A stretch of DNA of 34,584 nucleotides from Elusimicrobia bacterium UBA4817 (GTDB lineage Bacteria > Elusimicrobiota > UBA8919). The stretch is taken from contig DHFT01000028.1 in assembly GCA_002402375.1 (NCBI GenBank), positions 1 through 34,584 on the forward strand. Reading direction: 5' to 3'. Under the pieces are notes generated by a model that did no database searches, was not told the DNA's origin, and saw only the letters and a list, made by a program, of their open reading frames with translations. A program made the translations under genes and the position numbers. Below, in pieces: positions 1-7,364 of this stretch (positions are counted from its first letter, which is position 1; each line of letters opens with the position of its first letter).

Positions 1-160
1 CGCGTCCCGCCTGTGCGGGCGCCCCTAAAGGGACTCCCTTTGGTCGCTCTCACTCGCACGGCAGATAGCGTAAGCCGTGCTCCGTGAAGTTCTGCTTAAC
101 AACTTCCTCGCTCGTAGTATTTTACAGAAATTTCTTGCTTGCTCACGACAGGAGATAAAA
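1..160. repeat. upstream repeat-rich leader of the ATPase subunit B gene
   Basis: No gene is convincing here. The stretch holds a 7-bp hairpin GCACGGC / GCCGTGC near 56-80 and a loosely patterned TCGCTCG ... CAGAAATTTC text, similar in style to the block at 20657-20790. It is probably a dispersed repeat remnant. The only functional item seen is the AGGAG at 150-154 before ATG 161. Confidence 0.4.
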
Positions 161-1549
161 ATGAATAAAGAATATCTGAATGTAAAAAGTATAGCGGGAC
201 CTTTGCTTTTGGTTGAGGGGACGGAAAATATAAAGTACGGAGAACTCGCCGAGATTATCACGAAAGACGGAGTCAGACGCGGTCAGGTTTTGGAGGTTAA
301 CAATGACAAAGTGCTTCTTCAGTTGTTTGAAGGACCGATTGGATTAAATACGACTCAAACCCGCGTAAAGTTCGCAGGTAAAGGAATGGAACTTGCCGTC
401 TCAACGGATATGCTGGGGAGAATTTTCAACGGCTTGGGCAAGCCGATGGATAAATCTGCGGCGATAATTCCGGAAAAGAAAATTGATATAAACGGAAGTG
501 CAATAAATCCGTACAGCCGTGATTTTCCGATGGAGTTTATACAGACGGGCATTTCGGCGATTGACGGAATGAATACGCTTGTCAGAGGCCAAAAACTTCC
601 GATTTTTTCCGCTACCGGTCTTCCGCACAACCAACTTGCCGCCCAGATTGCAAGGCAGTCAAAGGTTTTAGGCAAGGAAGAAAAGTTCGCGGTTGTTTTC
701 GGGGCGATGGGCATAACTTTTGAAGAAGCGAATTTTTTCATATCCGACTTCAACAAAACGGGTGCGATTGACAAAGCGGTGCTTTTTATTAATCTTGCCG
801 ACGACCCCACCATTGAAAGAATAGCAACCCCGCGAATGGCTTTGAGTTGCGCCGAGTATCTCGCTTATGAGAAAGATATGCATGTCCTTGTGATTTTGAC
901 CAATATGACCAATTACTGCGATGCGCTGCGTGAAATTTCGGCTGCAAGAAAGGAAATTCCGGGCCGCCGCGGTTATCCCGGCTATATGTACACCGACCTG
1001 TCCAGTATTTACGAGCGTGCGGGAAGAATTAAAGGACGGAAAGGCTCTATCACCCAGATACCGATTTTGACAATGCCTGACGATGACAAAACGCATCCGA
1101 TTCCTGATTTGACCGGCTACATTACCGAGGGACAGATTATTTTGTCCCGCGACCTGCACCGTTCGGGAATTTACCCGCCGATTGATGTTTTACCTTCACT
1201 GTCACGGCTTAAACAGAAAGGCATCGGCGAAGAACATACCCGGGAAGAACACGCCGGCGTTTCTAACCAGTTGTTCGCTTCATATGCGCGGGGAAAAGAG
1301 GCAAAAGAACTTGCCATAATTTTGGGTGATGCGGCATTGACGCCTACCGACAAACTTTTTGTAAAATTTGCAGACAGATTTGAAAGAGAGTTTGTCAGTC
1401 AGAATAGCAACGAAGATAGAGCCATTTTTGAAACGCTTGATTTGGGCTGGAAACTTTTGTCGGAGATACCGAAGTCGGAGTTGAAACGGGTAAAATTGGA
1501 AGAGATAGAAAAATATATGCCGAAGGAAATTGAGACGGCGGAGTTATGA
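161..1549 (+). CDS. atpB: V/A-type ATP synthase subunit B
   Basis: This is the non-catalytic nucleotide-binding subunit of the V1/A1 head of a rotary V/A-type ATPase, which couples ATP to H+ or Na+ movement across the inner membrane. The 462-aa product has the usual family length. It opens with the beta-barrel (KEYLNVKSIAGPLL, then YGELAEI), followed by the nucleotide-binding core (GRIFNGLGKP, QKLPIFSATGLPHNQLAAQI) and the tail YARGKEAKELAIILGDAALT. A canonical Walker A is absent, as expected for B. An open frame reaches back to 77, but AGGAG at 150-154 sits just before ATG 161, where the family normally begins, so 161 is preferred. Subunit D follows; subunit A and the membrane subunits are expected upstream, outside the window. 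Confidence 0.95.
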   Translation: MNKEYLNVKSIAGPLLLVEGTENIKYGELAEIITKDGVRRGQVLEVNNDKVLLQLFEGPIGLNTTQTRVKFAGKGMELAVSTDMLGRIFNGLGKPMDKSAAIIPEKKIDINGSAINPYSRDFPMEFIQTGISAIDGMNTLVRGQKLPIFSATGLPHNQLAAQIARQSKVLGKEEKFAVVFGAMGITFEEANFFISDFNKTGAIDKAVLFINLADDPTIERIATPRMALSCAEYLAYEKDMHVLVILTNMTNYCDALREISAARKEIPGRRGYPGYMYTDLSSIYERAGRIKGRKGSITQIPILTMPDDDKTHPIPDLTGYITEGQIILSRDLHRSGIYPPIDVLPSLSRLKQKGIGEEHTREEHAGVSNQLFASYARGKEAKELAIILGDAALTPTDKLFVKFADRFEREFVSQNSNEDRAIFETLDLGWKLLSEIPKSELKRVKLEEIEKYMPKEIETAEL

Positions 1550-1555
1550 AAATGA

Positions 1556-1629
1556 AACCACGAGATTTCACCAGATTAGCACCGGAAAAAGATAAAAAAA
1601 TCTTGTGAAAATCTGTGTAATCTGTGGTT
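1556..1629. repeat. AACCACAGAT-type inverted repeat, copy 1
   Basis: An element of about 74 bp bounded by AACCAC and GTGGTT, with inner ATCTGTG-type repeats. It fills the gap between ATPase subunits B and D. It shares termini and interior with the copies at 5262-5340 and 18471-18534. Confidence 0.7.
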
Positions 1630-1640
1630 AGATATAAAAA

Positions 1641-2261
1641 ATGCGATTAAATATAAATCCCAACAGGATGGAGTTGCTTAAGGTCAGACGCCGTCTTATT
1701 CTCGCCCGGCGCGGGCATAAACTGTTAAAAGACAAACAGGACGAATTGGTAAGGCAGTTTATTTTGTTGCTCAAAAAGGCGTCTGATTTACGCAGTGAAA
1801 TTGAAAAAAAACTTTTGGTGCTTTATAAAAATTACATTTTAACAAAAGCGGTCCAATCAAAGGTTGTAACGGATTATTTGCTCTCTTCGTCGGCGCAAAA
1901 GGTTGAAATTGAACGGTCTCAGAAAATTTTTATGAATATTCCGTTTGTTGAATTTTCTTCAAATTTTTCGCAATCGGATGAATGGTATAATTTTTTTAAC
2001 GCATCCTCAAAAATGGATTTTGTAATAACTGACGCACAAGAGTTGTTGCCTCAAATAATAAACCTGTCGCAGTCGGAATTTCAATTGCGGCTTCTGGCTC
2101 TGGAAATAGAAAGGACCCGCCGTCGGGTTAACGCACTGGAGTATATTTTTATACCGTCTCTGATTGAAACGACAAAATACATAACTATGAAAATGTCGGA
2201 GTTGGAAAGGGACTCAATCACCAGATTAATGCGAGTAAAAGAAATAGTTCGTTCTCATTAA
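1641..2261 (+). CDS. atpD: V/A-type ATP synthase subunit D
   Basis: This is the central stalk (rotor shaft) subunit that transmits rotation between the V1 head and the membrane ring. The 206-aa product has the expected length. The N-terminal helix matches the family (NPNRMELLKVRRRLILARRGHKLLKDKQDEL), split here as NPNRMELLKVRRRL then ARRGHKLLKDKQDEL. A C-terminal helix carries ERTRRRVNALEYIFIP. Both long helices form the expected antiparallel coiled coil. It lies 91 bp after subunit B, and nearly all of that gap is a dispersed inverted repeat (1556-1629). No clear Shine-Dalgarno precedes ATG 1641, so translation may rely on the AU-rich leader supplied by the repeat. Confidence 0.93.
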   Translation: MRLNINPNRMELLKVRRRLILARRGHKLLKDKQDELVRQFILLLKKASDLRSEIEKKLLVLYKNYILTKAVQSKVVTDYLLSSSAQKVEIERSQKIFMNIPFVEFSSNFSQSDEWYNFFNASSKMDFVITDAQELLPQIINLSQSEFQLRLLALEIERTRRRVNALEYIFIPSLIETTKYITMKMSELERDSITRLMRVKEIVRSH

Positions 2262-2279
2262 AACGAACGGGGGAAAATT

Positions 2280-3038
2280 ATGATTAAAATAGTCGTCTGC
2301 GGCGCTGCCGGAAACATGGGAAAAATGGTGATTTCAAGGATTCTTGCCGACAAGGAACTGGTATTGTCTGGTGCGGTTGAATGGCGGGAGCATCAATCCA
2401 TCGGTCAGCAGATTGATAGAATAAACATTACGGATAATTTTTCCGAAGCGATGGAATCGTCCGATATAGCGATTGATTTTACGAATATGGAAGCGACCTT
2501 ATATCACTTAAGCATCGCAAAAAAATATCGGAAAGCGCTCATCATCGGCACTACCGGTATTACGGACGAGGGAATCGGAAAAATAACTGCAGCTTCAAAA
2601 GAAATTCCGGTTTTACTTGCCGCGAACATGTCCGTCGGCGTCAATCTGATATTTAAACTGGTTGAAGAAATCGCTTCCGCATTGCCCGATTATGATGTTG
2701 AAATAATTGAGGCGCATCACAACCGGAAAAAGGATTCACCGTCCGGCACAGCACTGAAACTTGCCGAAATAATTTCCGGCAAGTTGAATCTGGAGCATGT
2801 TTTCGGCAGGCATGGTAACATTGGCCCCAGGAAAAAAGAGATAGGCATTCATGCCGTCCGCGCCGGCGACATCGTCGGCGACCATACAATTATTTTTGCC
2901 GGCCACGGCGAACGCATTGAACTTATTCACCGTGCACACACCCGTGACACCTTCGCCGCCGGCGCAGTCCGGGCAGCAAAATGGATTTACGGTAAAAAAC
3001 CCGGACTTTACTCAATGCGCGATGTTTTGGGATTGTAG
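2280..3038 (+). CDS. dapB: 4-hydroxy-tetrahydrodipicolinate reductase
   Basis: This cytoplasmic enzyme reduces 4-hydroxy-tetrahydrodipicolinate to tetrahydrodipicolinate with NAD(P)H, in lysine and diaminopimelate synthesis. The 252-aa product begins with the dinucleotide-binding motif VCGAAGNMGKM. It continues with DFTNMEAT, IIGTTG and AANMSVGVN. The catalytic segment is EAHHNRKKDSPSGTALKLAE, holding the paired His, the Lys and the PSGTA substrate loop. The end, HRAHTRDTFAAGAVRAAKW, is also typical. It starts 18 bp after atpD. With dapL about 1 kb downstream, the cell can make DAP by the aminotransferase shortcut, which needs no succinylated or acetylated intermediates. Confidence 0.96.
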   Translation: MIKIVVCGAAGNMGKMVISRILADKELVLSGAVEWREHQSIGQQIDRINITDNFSEAMESSDIAIDFTNMEATLYHLSIAKKYRKALIIGTTGITDEGIGKITAASKEIPVLLAANMSVGVNLIFKLVEEIASALPDYDVEIIEAHHNRKKDSPSGTALKLAEIISGKLNLEHVFGRHGNIGPRKKEIGIHAVRAGDIVGDHTIIFAGHGERIELIHRAHTRDTFAAGAVRAAKWIYGKKPGLYSMRDVLGL

Positions 3039-3044
3039 TATTGC

Positions 3045-3074
3045 TGTCATTGTGAGCGAAGTGAAACAATCTCG
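3045..3074 (+). repeat. TGTCATTG...CAATCTCG dispersed repeat, copy 1
   Basis: A 30-bp unit between dapB and the FAH gene. The same type (TGTCATTGCGA...GAAGCAATCTC) occurs in reverse at 5871-5903. Repeats of this wording are scattered through many uncultivated bacterial genomes. Confidence 0.65.
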
Positions 3075-3082
3075 TTTTTAAT

Positions 3083-3709
3083 ATGATTTATAAATTTGCT
3101 AAACTTCCGTCAAAAGTTGTCTGCGTCGGGTTGAATTATATTGAACATGCGAAGGAACTCAATATGAAAATCCCTGCTCAGCCGGTAATTTTCTTAAAGC
3201 CGTCCTCGTCGGTGATTTTCAATAATGAAAAAATAAAATATCCCAAGATGTCAAAACGGGTTGATTACGAAGCGGAACTCGCCGTTGTCATCGCAAAAAA
3301 ATGCAAAAATGTCTCCGAAAAAAACTCAAAAAAATATATTCTGGGCTACGCCTGTCTCAACGATGTCACGGCGAGGGATTTACAGAAAAAAGACGAACAG
3401 TGGACAAGGGCGAAATCTTTTGATACGTTCTGCCCGCTCGGTCCCCATATCGTTTCAGGAATAAATCCGAATAATTTGAAAATTGAACTTTATTTGAACG
3501 GCGAAGTGAAGCAATCGTCAAATACGAAAAACCTTATTTTTAAGATACCGGAACTGGTTTCATTTATTTCAAAAATTATGACGCTTGAAAAATATGATGT
3601 CATAGCGACAGGCACGCCCGTCGGCGTAGGACCAGTAAAAATCGGCGACAAAATAGAAGTAAAAATAGAAAAAGTCGGAACTTTGACAAACTATATTGCG
3701 AGGGACTAA
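3083..3709 (+). CDS. fumarylacetoacetate hydrolase (FAH) family protein
   Basis: The 208-aa protein has the length and motifs of the minimal FAH fold (YcgM/acylpyruvase and FAHD1-like enzymes). It starts with VVCVGLNYIEHAKEL, followed by PVIFLKPSSSVI. The metal site VDYEAELAVVI gives the E-x-E ligands, and NDVTARDLQKKDEQWTRAKSFDTFCPLGP is the typical substrate loop, split as NDVTARDLQKKD and WTRAKSFDTFCPLGP. IATGTPVGVGP closes the fold. These enzymes cleave or isomerise beta-dicarbonyl acids, and oxaloacetate tautomerase or decarboxylase activity is known in the family. The substrate cannot be told from sequence. It is separated from dapB by a short dispersed repeat (3045-3074). Confidence 0.88.
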   Translation: MIYKFAKLPSKVVCVGLNYIEHAKELNMKIPAQPVIFLKPSSSVIFNNEKIKYPKMSKRVDYEAELAVVIAKKCKNVSEKNSKKYILGYACLNDVTARDLQKKDEQWTRAKSFDTFCPLGPHIVSGINPNNLKIELYLNGEVKQSSNTKNLIFKIPELVSFISKIMTLEKYDVIATGTPVGVGPVKIGDKIEVKIEKVGTLTNYIARD

Positions 3710-3711
3710 TT

Positions 3712-4071
3712 ATGATTAAAAAAACCTGGTTGTGGATTCAGGACATTTTTTCAGACGAGGAAGACCCGACCGAACCTATTTATGACCCCGTTCATATCGC
3801 ATCAATGCTCGTTTTAACGCTTTTCGGAATTTCAATTCTGTTCTGGCTTTTCTGGTCGCTGCTCGTCTATAAAGGCGGTCTTGTCGGCAAAATCATTCCG
3901 GTTTTAAGCGTAATTTTTACTTCAAAAACTCTTGCCGATTTCGGTTACGAGGGCTATCCTTACGAAATGGGAATCTTTGACGGCTGGCTCACGAATGTCA
4001 TCGCATTTTTATTTTTGTGCTTGATTGTTTGGCGCGCCGTAAAAATTTTGAGGAGGCGTAGTGAAATTTGA
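3712..4071 (+). CDS. small membrane protein, function unknown
   Basis: I do not recognise this 119-aa protein. It begins with a charged amphipathic stretch (KKTWLWIQDIF, then an acidic run SDEEDPTEP). A strong hydrophobic segment follows at about residues 31-50 (MLVLTLFGISILFWLFW), then a second apolar region (GKIIPVLSVIF) and a last transmembrane helix near residues 97-113 (VIAFLFLCLIVW) with a basic end (KILRRRSEI). It starts 2 bp after the FAH gene and overlaps the dapL start by 11 bp, so it is co-translated with both. The coding call rests on this tight packing and on coherent membrane topology. Confidence 0.7.
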   Translation: MIKKTWLWIQDIFSDEEDPTEPIYDPVHIASMLVLTLFGISILFWLFWSLLVYKGGLVGKIIPVLSVIFTSKTLADFGYEGYPYEMGIFDGWLTNVIAFLFLCLIVWRAVKILRRRSEI

Positions 4072-5227
4072 ATTTTCCGAGAGATTGATAAAGTTGCCGC
4101 CGTATCTTTTTGCGGAGATTGACAAGAAGAAAAAAGCGGCGATTGAACGAGGCGTGGACATTATTTCTTTGGGCGTCGGCGACCCGGATTTGCCTACACC
4201 TAAACATATCGTTGATGCAATGAAAAACGCCGTTGAAAATCCGAAATATCACCAGTATCCCTTCGGTGCGGGCTTGATTGATTTTAGATATGCGGTTTCC
4301 GATTGGTACAAAATGCGGTTCAATGTTGACCTTAACCCTCAAAATGAAATTCATTCTTTAATCGGCTCAAAAGAGGGCATCGGACATATTCATCTTGCGT
4401 TTGTAAATCCCGGCGATGTTGTTCTTGTTCCCGAACCCGGTTATCCCGTCTATAACTGCGGAACGATTTTTTCAGACGGAATGCCGTATTTTTTACCTTT
4501 AACCGAAAAAAATAATTTTCTGCCCGATTTGGAAAAAATTCCCGGCAAGATTGCGAAAAGAGCCAAAATTTTATTTATAAATTATCCGAATAATCCGACA
4601 TCTGCAACGGCAACTTTGGAATTTTACGAAAAAGTTGTAAAATTTGCAAAAAAATACAACATTATCGTTTGCAGCGACCTCGCATATTCCGAAATTTATT
4701 TTGACGGTAAAAAACCGCCGAGTTTTCTTGAAGTTAAAGGCGCAAAAGATGTCGGTGTTGAGTTCCACTCACTTTCTAAAACCTATAATATGACCGGTTG
4801 GCGTTTGGGTTGGGTTTGTGGAAATAAAGATATAATTGCCGGGCTGTCAAAAGTCAAGGACAATTACGATTCCGGAGTTTTCGGCGCGGTACAGGAAGCG
4901 GGCGCTGTTGCTCTTACATCGTCTCAAAATTGTGTTGAAGAAATGCGAAAAATCTATCAAAAAAGAAGAGATGTTTTTACCGGTGAATTAAATAAAATCG
5001 GTTGGTCTGTAAAAAAACCGGAAGCAACATTTTACCTCTGGGCAAAAGTGCCTAAGGGCTATACGTCCGCGGAAACCGTTGCTAAACTTCTTGATGAGGC
5101 GGGGATTATCTGCACGCCCGGCAACGGTTTGGGCCCCTCTGGCGAAGGTTATGTCAGGTTTGCTTTGACCGTCTCAGAAACTCGTCTTAAACAAGCGGTT
5201 GAACGAATTTACAAAATTAAGTGGTGA
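4061..5227 (+). CDS. dapL: LL-diaminopimelate aminotransferase
   Basis: This PLP fold-type I aminotransferase probably converts tetrahydrodipicolinate plus glutamate to LL-diaminopimelate in one step. The 388-aa product shows SERLIKLPPYLFAEIDKKK and SLGVGDPDLPTPKHIV at the N-terminus, YPFGAGLIDFRYAVSDWY, PGYPVYNCGTIFSDG and NYPNNPTSATA. The PLP lysine is K240 in HSLSKTYNMTGWRLGW. This is the DapL signature pattern rather than that of AspC, although DapL and related branch enzymes are hard to separate by eye. The start is GTG 4061, supported by GAGGAGG-type complementarity at 4051-4056. The dapB gene upstream supports the lysine/peptidoglycan role. Confidence 0.9.
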   Translation: MKFEFSERLIKLPPYLFAEIDKKKKAAIERGVDIISLGVGDPDLPTPKHIVDAMKNAVENPKYHQYPFGAGLIDFRYAVSDWYKMRFNVDLNPQNEIHSLIGSKEGIGHIHLAFVNPGDVVLVPEPGYPVYNCGTIFSDGMPYFLPLTEKNNFLPDLEKIPGKIAKRAKILFINYPNNPTSATATLEFYEKVVKFAKKYNIIVCSDLAYSEIYFDGKKPPSFLEVKGAKDVGVEFHSLSKTYNMTGWRLGWVCGNKDIIAGLSKVKDNYDSGVFGAVQEAGAVALTSSQNCVEEMRKIYQKRRDVFTGELNKIGWSVKKPEATFYLWAKVPKGYTSAETVAKLLDEAGIICTPGNGLGPSGEGYVRFALTVSETRLKQAVERIYKIKW

Positions 5228-5261
5228 ATAGGTTTTTTGAAGTATAGAAAATTATAAAAGC

Positions 5262-5340
5262 AACCACAGATGGACACAGAAACAGAATTAAAAAAACAAA
5301 AAAGATTTTAATCTGTGAAAATCTGCGTTAATCTGTGGTT
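5262..5340. repeat. AACCACAGAT-type inverted repeat, copy 2
   Basis: An element of 79 bp starting AACCACAGAT and ending ATCTGTGGTT, with ATCTGTGAAAATCTGCGTTA inside. It lies just upstream of the bioY ribosome-binding site. The ends are exact reverse complements over 10 bp. Confidence 0.8.
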
Positions 5341-5364
5341 ACAAAGTTTCTTTGTGGAGGCGTT

Positions 5365-5901
5365 ATGACGACAGCAGTTCTAAACAGAATAATTATTCGT
5401 GATGAAAAAATTGAAAAAGTAATTTGGGTTTCCTTTTTTGTGCTGGCGACGACTTTCGGTGCACAGGTAAAAATTCCACTGCCTTTTACGCCGGTGCCGT
5501 TAACATTACAGACATTTTTTGTTTTGTTAAGCGGTGCTTACCTCGGAAAAAAACTCGGCGGGCTATCGCAGTTTTTGTATTTTGTGCTCGGTGGTCTCGG
5601 ACTTCCGCTGTTCACAAGCGGCGGAGCTTTGTGGGGGCCGACCGGCGGTTATATTGTCGGTTTCATTTTTGCAAGTTGGTTTGTTGGTTTTGCGATTGAA
5701 AAAAAATGGGAAATTTTTTATGCTTTGCTCGTCGGTGATTTAGTTTTACTTTCGCTTGGTGCTTTCAATCTCTCTTTTTTTGTAGGCGGAATTAAAAACG
5801 CTGTTATTTTGGGTATGTTTCCTTTTATCATCGGTGATTTGATAAAAATTATCGGAGTGGCTTCGATTTTGAGATTGCTTCGCCCTTCGGGTTCGCAATG
5901 A
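5365..5901 (+). CDS. bioY: BioY-family biotin transporter substrate-binding (S) component
   Basis: This integral membrane protein (178 aa, about six helices) captures biotin and works alone or with an ECF energising module. Typical BioY segments are seen: VKIPLPFTPVPLTLQTFFVLL near residues 35-55 (split VKIPLPFTPVPLTLQ / TFFVLL), GAYLGKKLGGLSQFLY, GLGLPLFTSGGALWGPTGGY and GFIFASWFVGF. GGAGG at 5356-5360 sets the start at ATG 5365; an earlier GTG at 5335 lies inside a dispersed repeat and is rejected. No EcfA or EcfT is nearby. The last residues, RLLRPSGSQ, and the stop codon are encoded by another dispersed repeat (5871-5903), so the natural C-terminus has probably been replaced. Confidence 0.92.
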   Translation: MTTAVLNRIIIRDEKIEKVIWVSFFVLATTFGAQVKIPLPFTPVPLTLQTFFVLLSGAYLGKKLGGLSQFLYFVLGGLGLPLFTSGGALWGPTGGYIVGFIFASWFVGFAIEKKWEIFYALLVGDLVLLSLGAFNLSFFVGGIKNAVILGMFPFIIGDLIKIIGVASILRLLRPSGSQ

Positions 5902-5903
5902 CA
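5871..5903 (-). repeat. TGTCATTG...CAATCTC dispersed repeat, copy 2, inside the bioY end
   Basis: Reverse-strand copy of the unit at 3045-3074. It supplies the last nine codons and the stop of bioY, and also sits 3 bp from the stop of the convergent kinase gene. Confidence 0.7.
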
Positions 5904-5905
5904 AA

Positions 5906-7282
5906 CTAATATTTATACGAACTGCCGCCGATGAACTCTCGCACCAGCGAATTTTCCGGTACCAGTGCCTCGTCAAATTCAACGAACTCGCTCAAAAGTT
6001 TCTGAACTCTCTTCGCTCGCATATACGCGTCAATTTTTTTCGGGTCGTCTCCGTACGCTTTAAGAATTTCCGGGAACTGGTTTAACATTTTTTTTCTGTG
6101 AAGAGGCAGTTCGTAAGGCATCGCACCGTTGAAAACATAATCAACTTTATTTATAAAAGGTACGATGTATTTCATTTCAGCCCGACGGACATAATGCCAA
6201 TGCCCGACGGTACGGAGCGGGTTATATGCCCGATGCCAACTGTCTCTTACCATCCGCCGAAGCATTCTTAAGTCCGACCATCTCACAAACTCTCCGTCTT
6301 TATCCCGTATCTGGCAGATTGCCTCAATGTAAAATTTGAACTTCATATTGTGCGGTATGCTTTTGGTCATTTCGTCGTAAAGTCCGTGCAGCGAATCAAT
6401 AAGTAAAATCTGATTTTTTTCAAGTTTGAATTCGGTTCTGTCCAAAAATCTCTTTCCCGTCTTAAAATCATAATAAGGCATTTTAACCGTTTTACCTTTT
6501 AGTAAATTAAACAGGTGCTGGTTAATTAGAGGTAAATCCAGTGCTTGAGGTGTTTCAAAATCGTAATCGCCGTATTCGTCTTTCGGGTGTTCTTCAAGGT
6601 CTTTGAAATAATTGTCAAGATTGAGCAGCACGAAACTGATGTTTTCTTTTTTCAACACTTCGCTGATTTTTGTAGTGGTTGTAGTTTTTCCGCTTGAAGA
6701 AGGACCGGCAACTATTACCAGACGAATTTTGTCCCTGTTTTCAATTATCCGTTTCGCCACTTTATTGATTTCTTCGTCATAAAGTGCCTCTGCGTCTTCT
6801 ATCAGTTTTGATATGGTGCCGTTTTTGACCCGCTCGTTCAGTTTTTCGGTGGTGTCGCAGTTGTGGTCAACATTCCAAGCGAAATATTTCCAGAGTATTT
6901 TATACGGGATGTTGTCCTGAACGATTATCTTTTCATTTTTTCCTTCACGCAGCCGTTTGTGTTCGTCTCTGTACAAAATATATGCCTTTGCGGTTATGAA
7001 ATGTCCGTTTTCTCCGAGCACCCTTTCGGTTAAATCCTGAATTTCTTCAACGGACGGTATGGCATCCGGCGGATAAATCTGGTTCATCATAGCGACCACT
7101 TTATTTGCAAGTGAGTCAGCCATTTCTCTGTCGCTTCCGCCCACTTCCACTGCCGCCCGGAAAATTGCGTCGGTGATTTTGTCCTTGTTAAAAGCAACAA
7201 TCCGTCCGTCCCGCTTTATGACTTTATTCAACTTAAAACTTATTATTTCTTTTTCCGGAAACAACCCGTTTGTTTCTTCCAT
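5906..7282 (-). CDS. ATP-cone domain fused to uridine kinase/phosphoribulokinase-type NTPase
   Basis: This 458-aa protein combines two modules. Residues about 18-112 form an ATP-cone (VIKRDGRIVAFNKDKI, then ITDAIFRAAVEVG and LTERVLGENGHFITAKAYILYR), the regulatory nucleotide-sensing domain best known from ribonucleotide reductases and NrdR. Residues about 187-420 form a P-loop kinase with Walker A GPSSSGKTTTT (193-203), LLNLDNYFKD and DYDFETPQALDLPLI, as in uridine kinase. After the P-loop kinase, a conserved tail follows (SDLRMLRRMVRDSWHRAYN, RRAEMKYIVPFINKVDYVFN). The likely job is phosphorylation of a nucleoside or sugar-phosphate with allosteric control by ATP/dATP. It stands alone on the minus strand with its own promoter and appears leaderless. 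Confidence 0.85.
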   Translation of the reverse strand: MEETNGLFPEKEIISFKLNKVIKRDGRIVAFNKDKITDAIFRAAVEVGGSDREMADSLANKVVAMMNQIYPPDAIPSVEEIQDLTERVLGENGHFITAKAYILYRDEHKRLREGKNEKIIVQDNIPYKILWKYFAWNVDHNCDTTEKLNERVKNGTISKLIEDAEALYDEEINKVAKRIIENRDKIRLVIVAGPSSSGKTTTTTKISEVLKKENISFVLLNLDNYFKDLEEHPKDEYGDYDFETPQALDLPLINQHLFNLLKGKTVKMPYYDFKTGKRFLDRTEFKLEKNQILLIDSLHGLYDEMTKSIPHNMKFKFYIEAICQIRDKDGEFVRWSDLRMLRRMVRDSWHRAYNPLRTVGHWHYVRRAEMKYIVPFINKVDYVFNGAMPYELPLHRKKMLNQFPEILKAYGDDPKKIDAYMRAKRVQKLLSEFVEFDEALVPENSLVREFIGGSSYKY

Positions 7283-7290
7283 ATTAAATA

Positions 7291-7318
7291 ATTATATGAT
7301 TTTTTTTCTTGTTGTCAA
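7291..7318 (-). promoter_or_regulatory. sigma70-type promoter of the ATP-cone kinase
   Basis: On the minus strand TTGACA (7318-7313), a 16-bp spacer and TATAAT (7296-7291) form a perfect consensus. Transcription should begin near 7284, two bases before the ATG at 7282, so the message is expected to be leaderless. It is divergent from the promoter of the nucleotidase gene. Confidence 0.75.
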
Positions 7319-7326
7319 TAAAAATC

Positions 7327-7355
7327 TTGCTTTTTTTCCATTTCTTGTGTAAAAT
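7327..7355 (+). promoter_or_regulatory. sigma70-type promoter of the nucleotidase-pfkA-fum unit
   Basis: TTGCTT (7327-7332), a 17-bp spacer and TAAAAT (7350-7355). The predicted start near 7362 is three bases before ATG 7365, so the leader is close to zero and no Shine-Dalgarno can fit. Confidence 0.6.
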
Positions 7356-7364
7356 ATAGTCATT

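Noticed and set aside
25..261. Open frame on the minus strand at the window start
   Set aside because: It overlaps the start of the ATPase B gene, has no recognisable motif and lies mostly in repeat-like DNA.
2653..2939. Minus-strand open frames inside dapB
   Set aside because: They are shadows of a well-supported gene and show no conserved motif.
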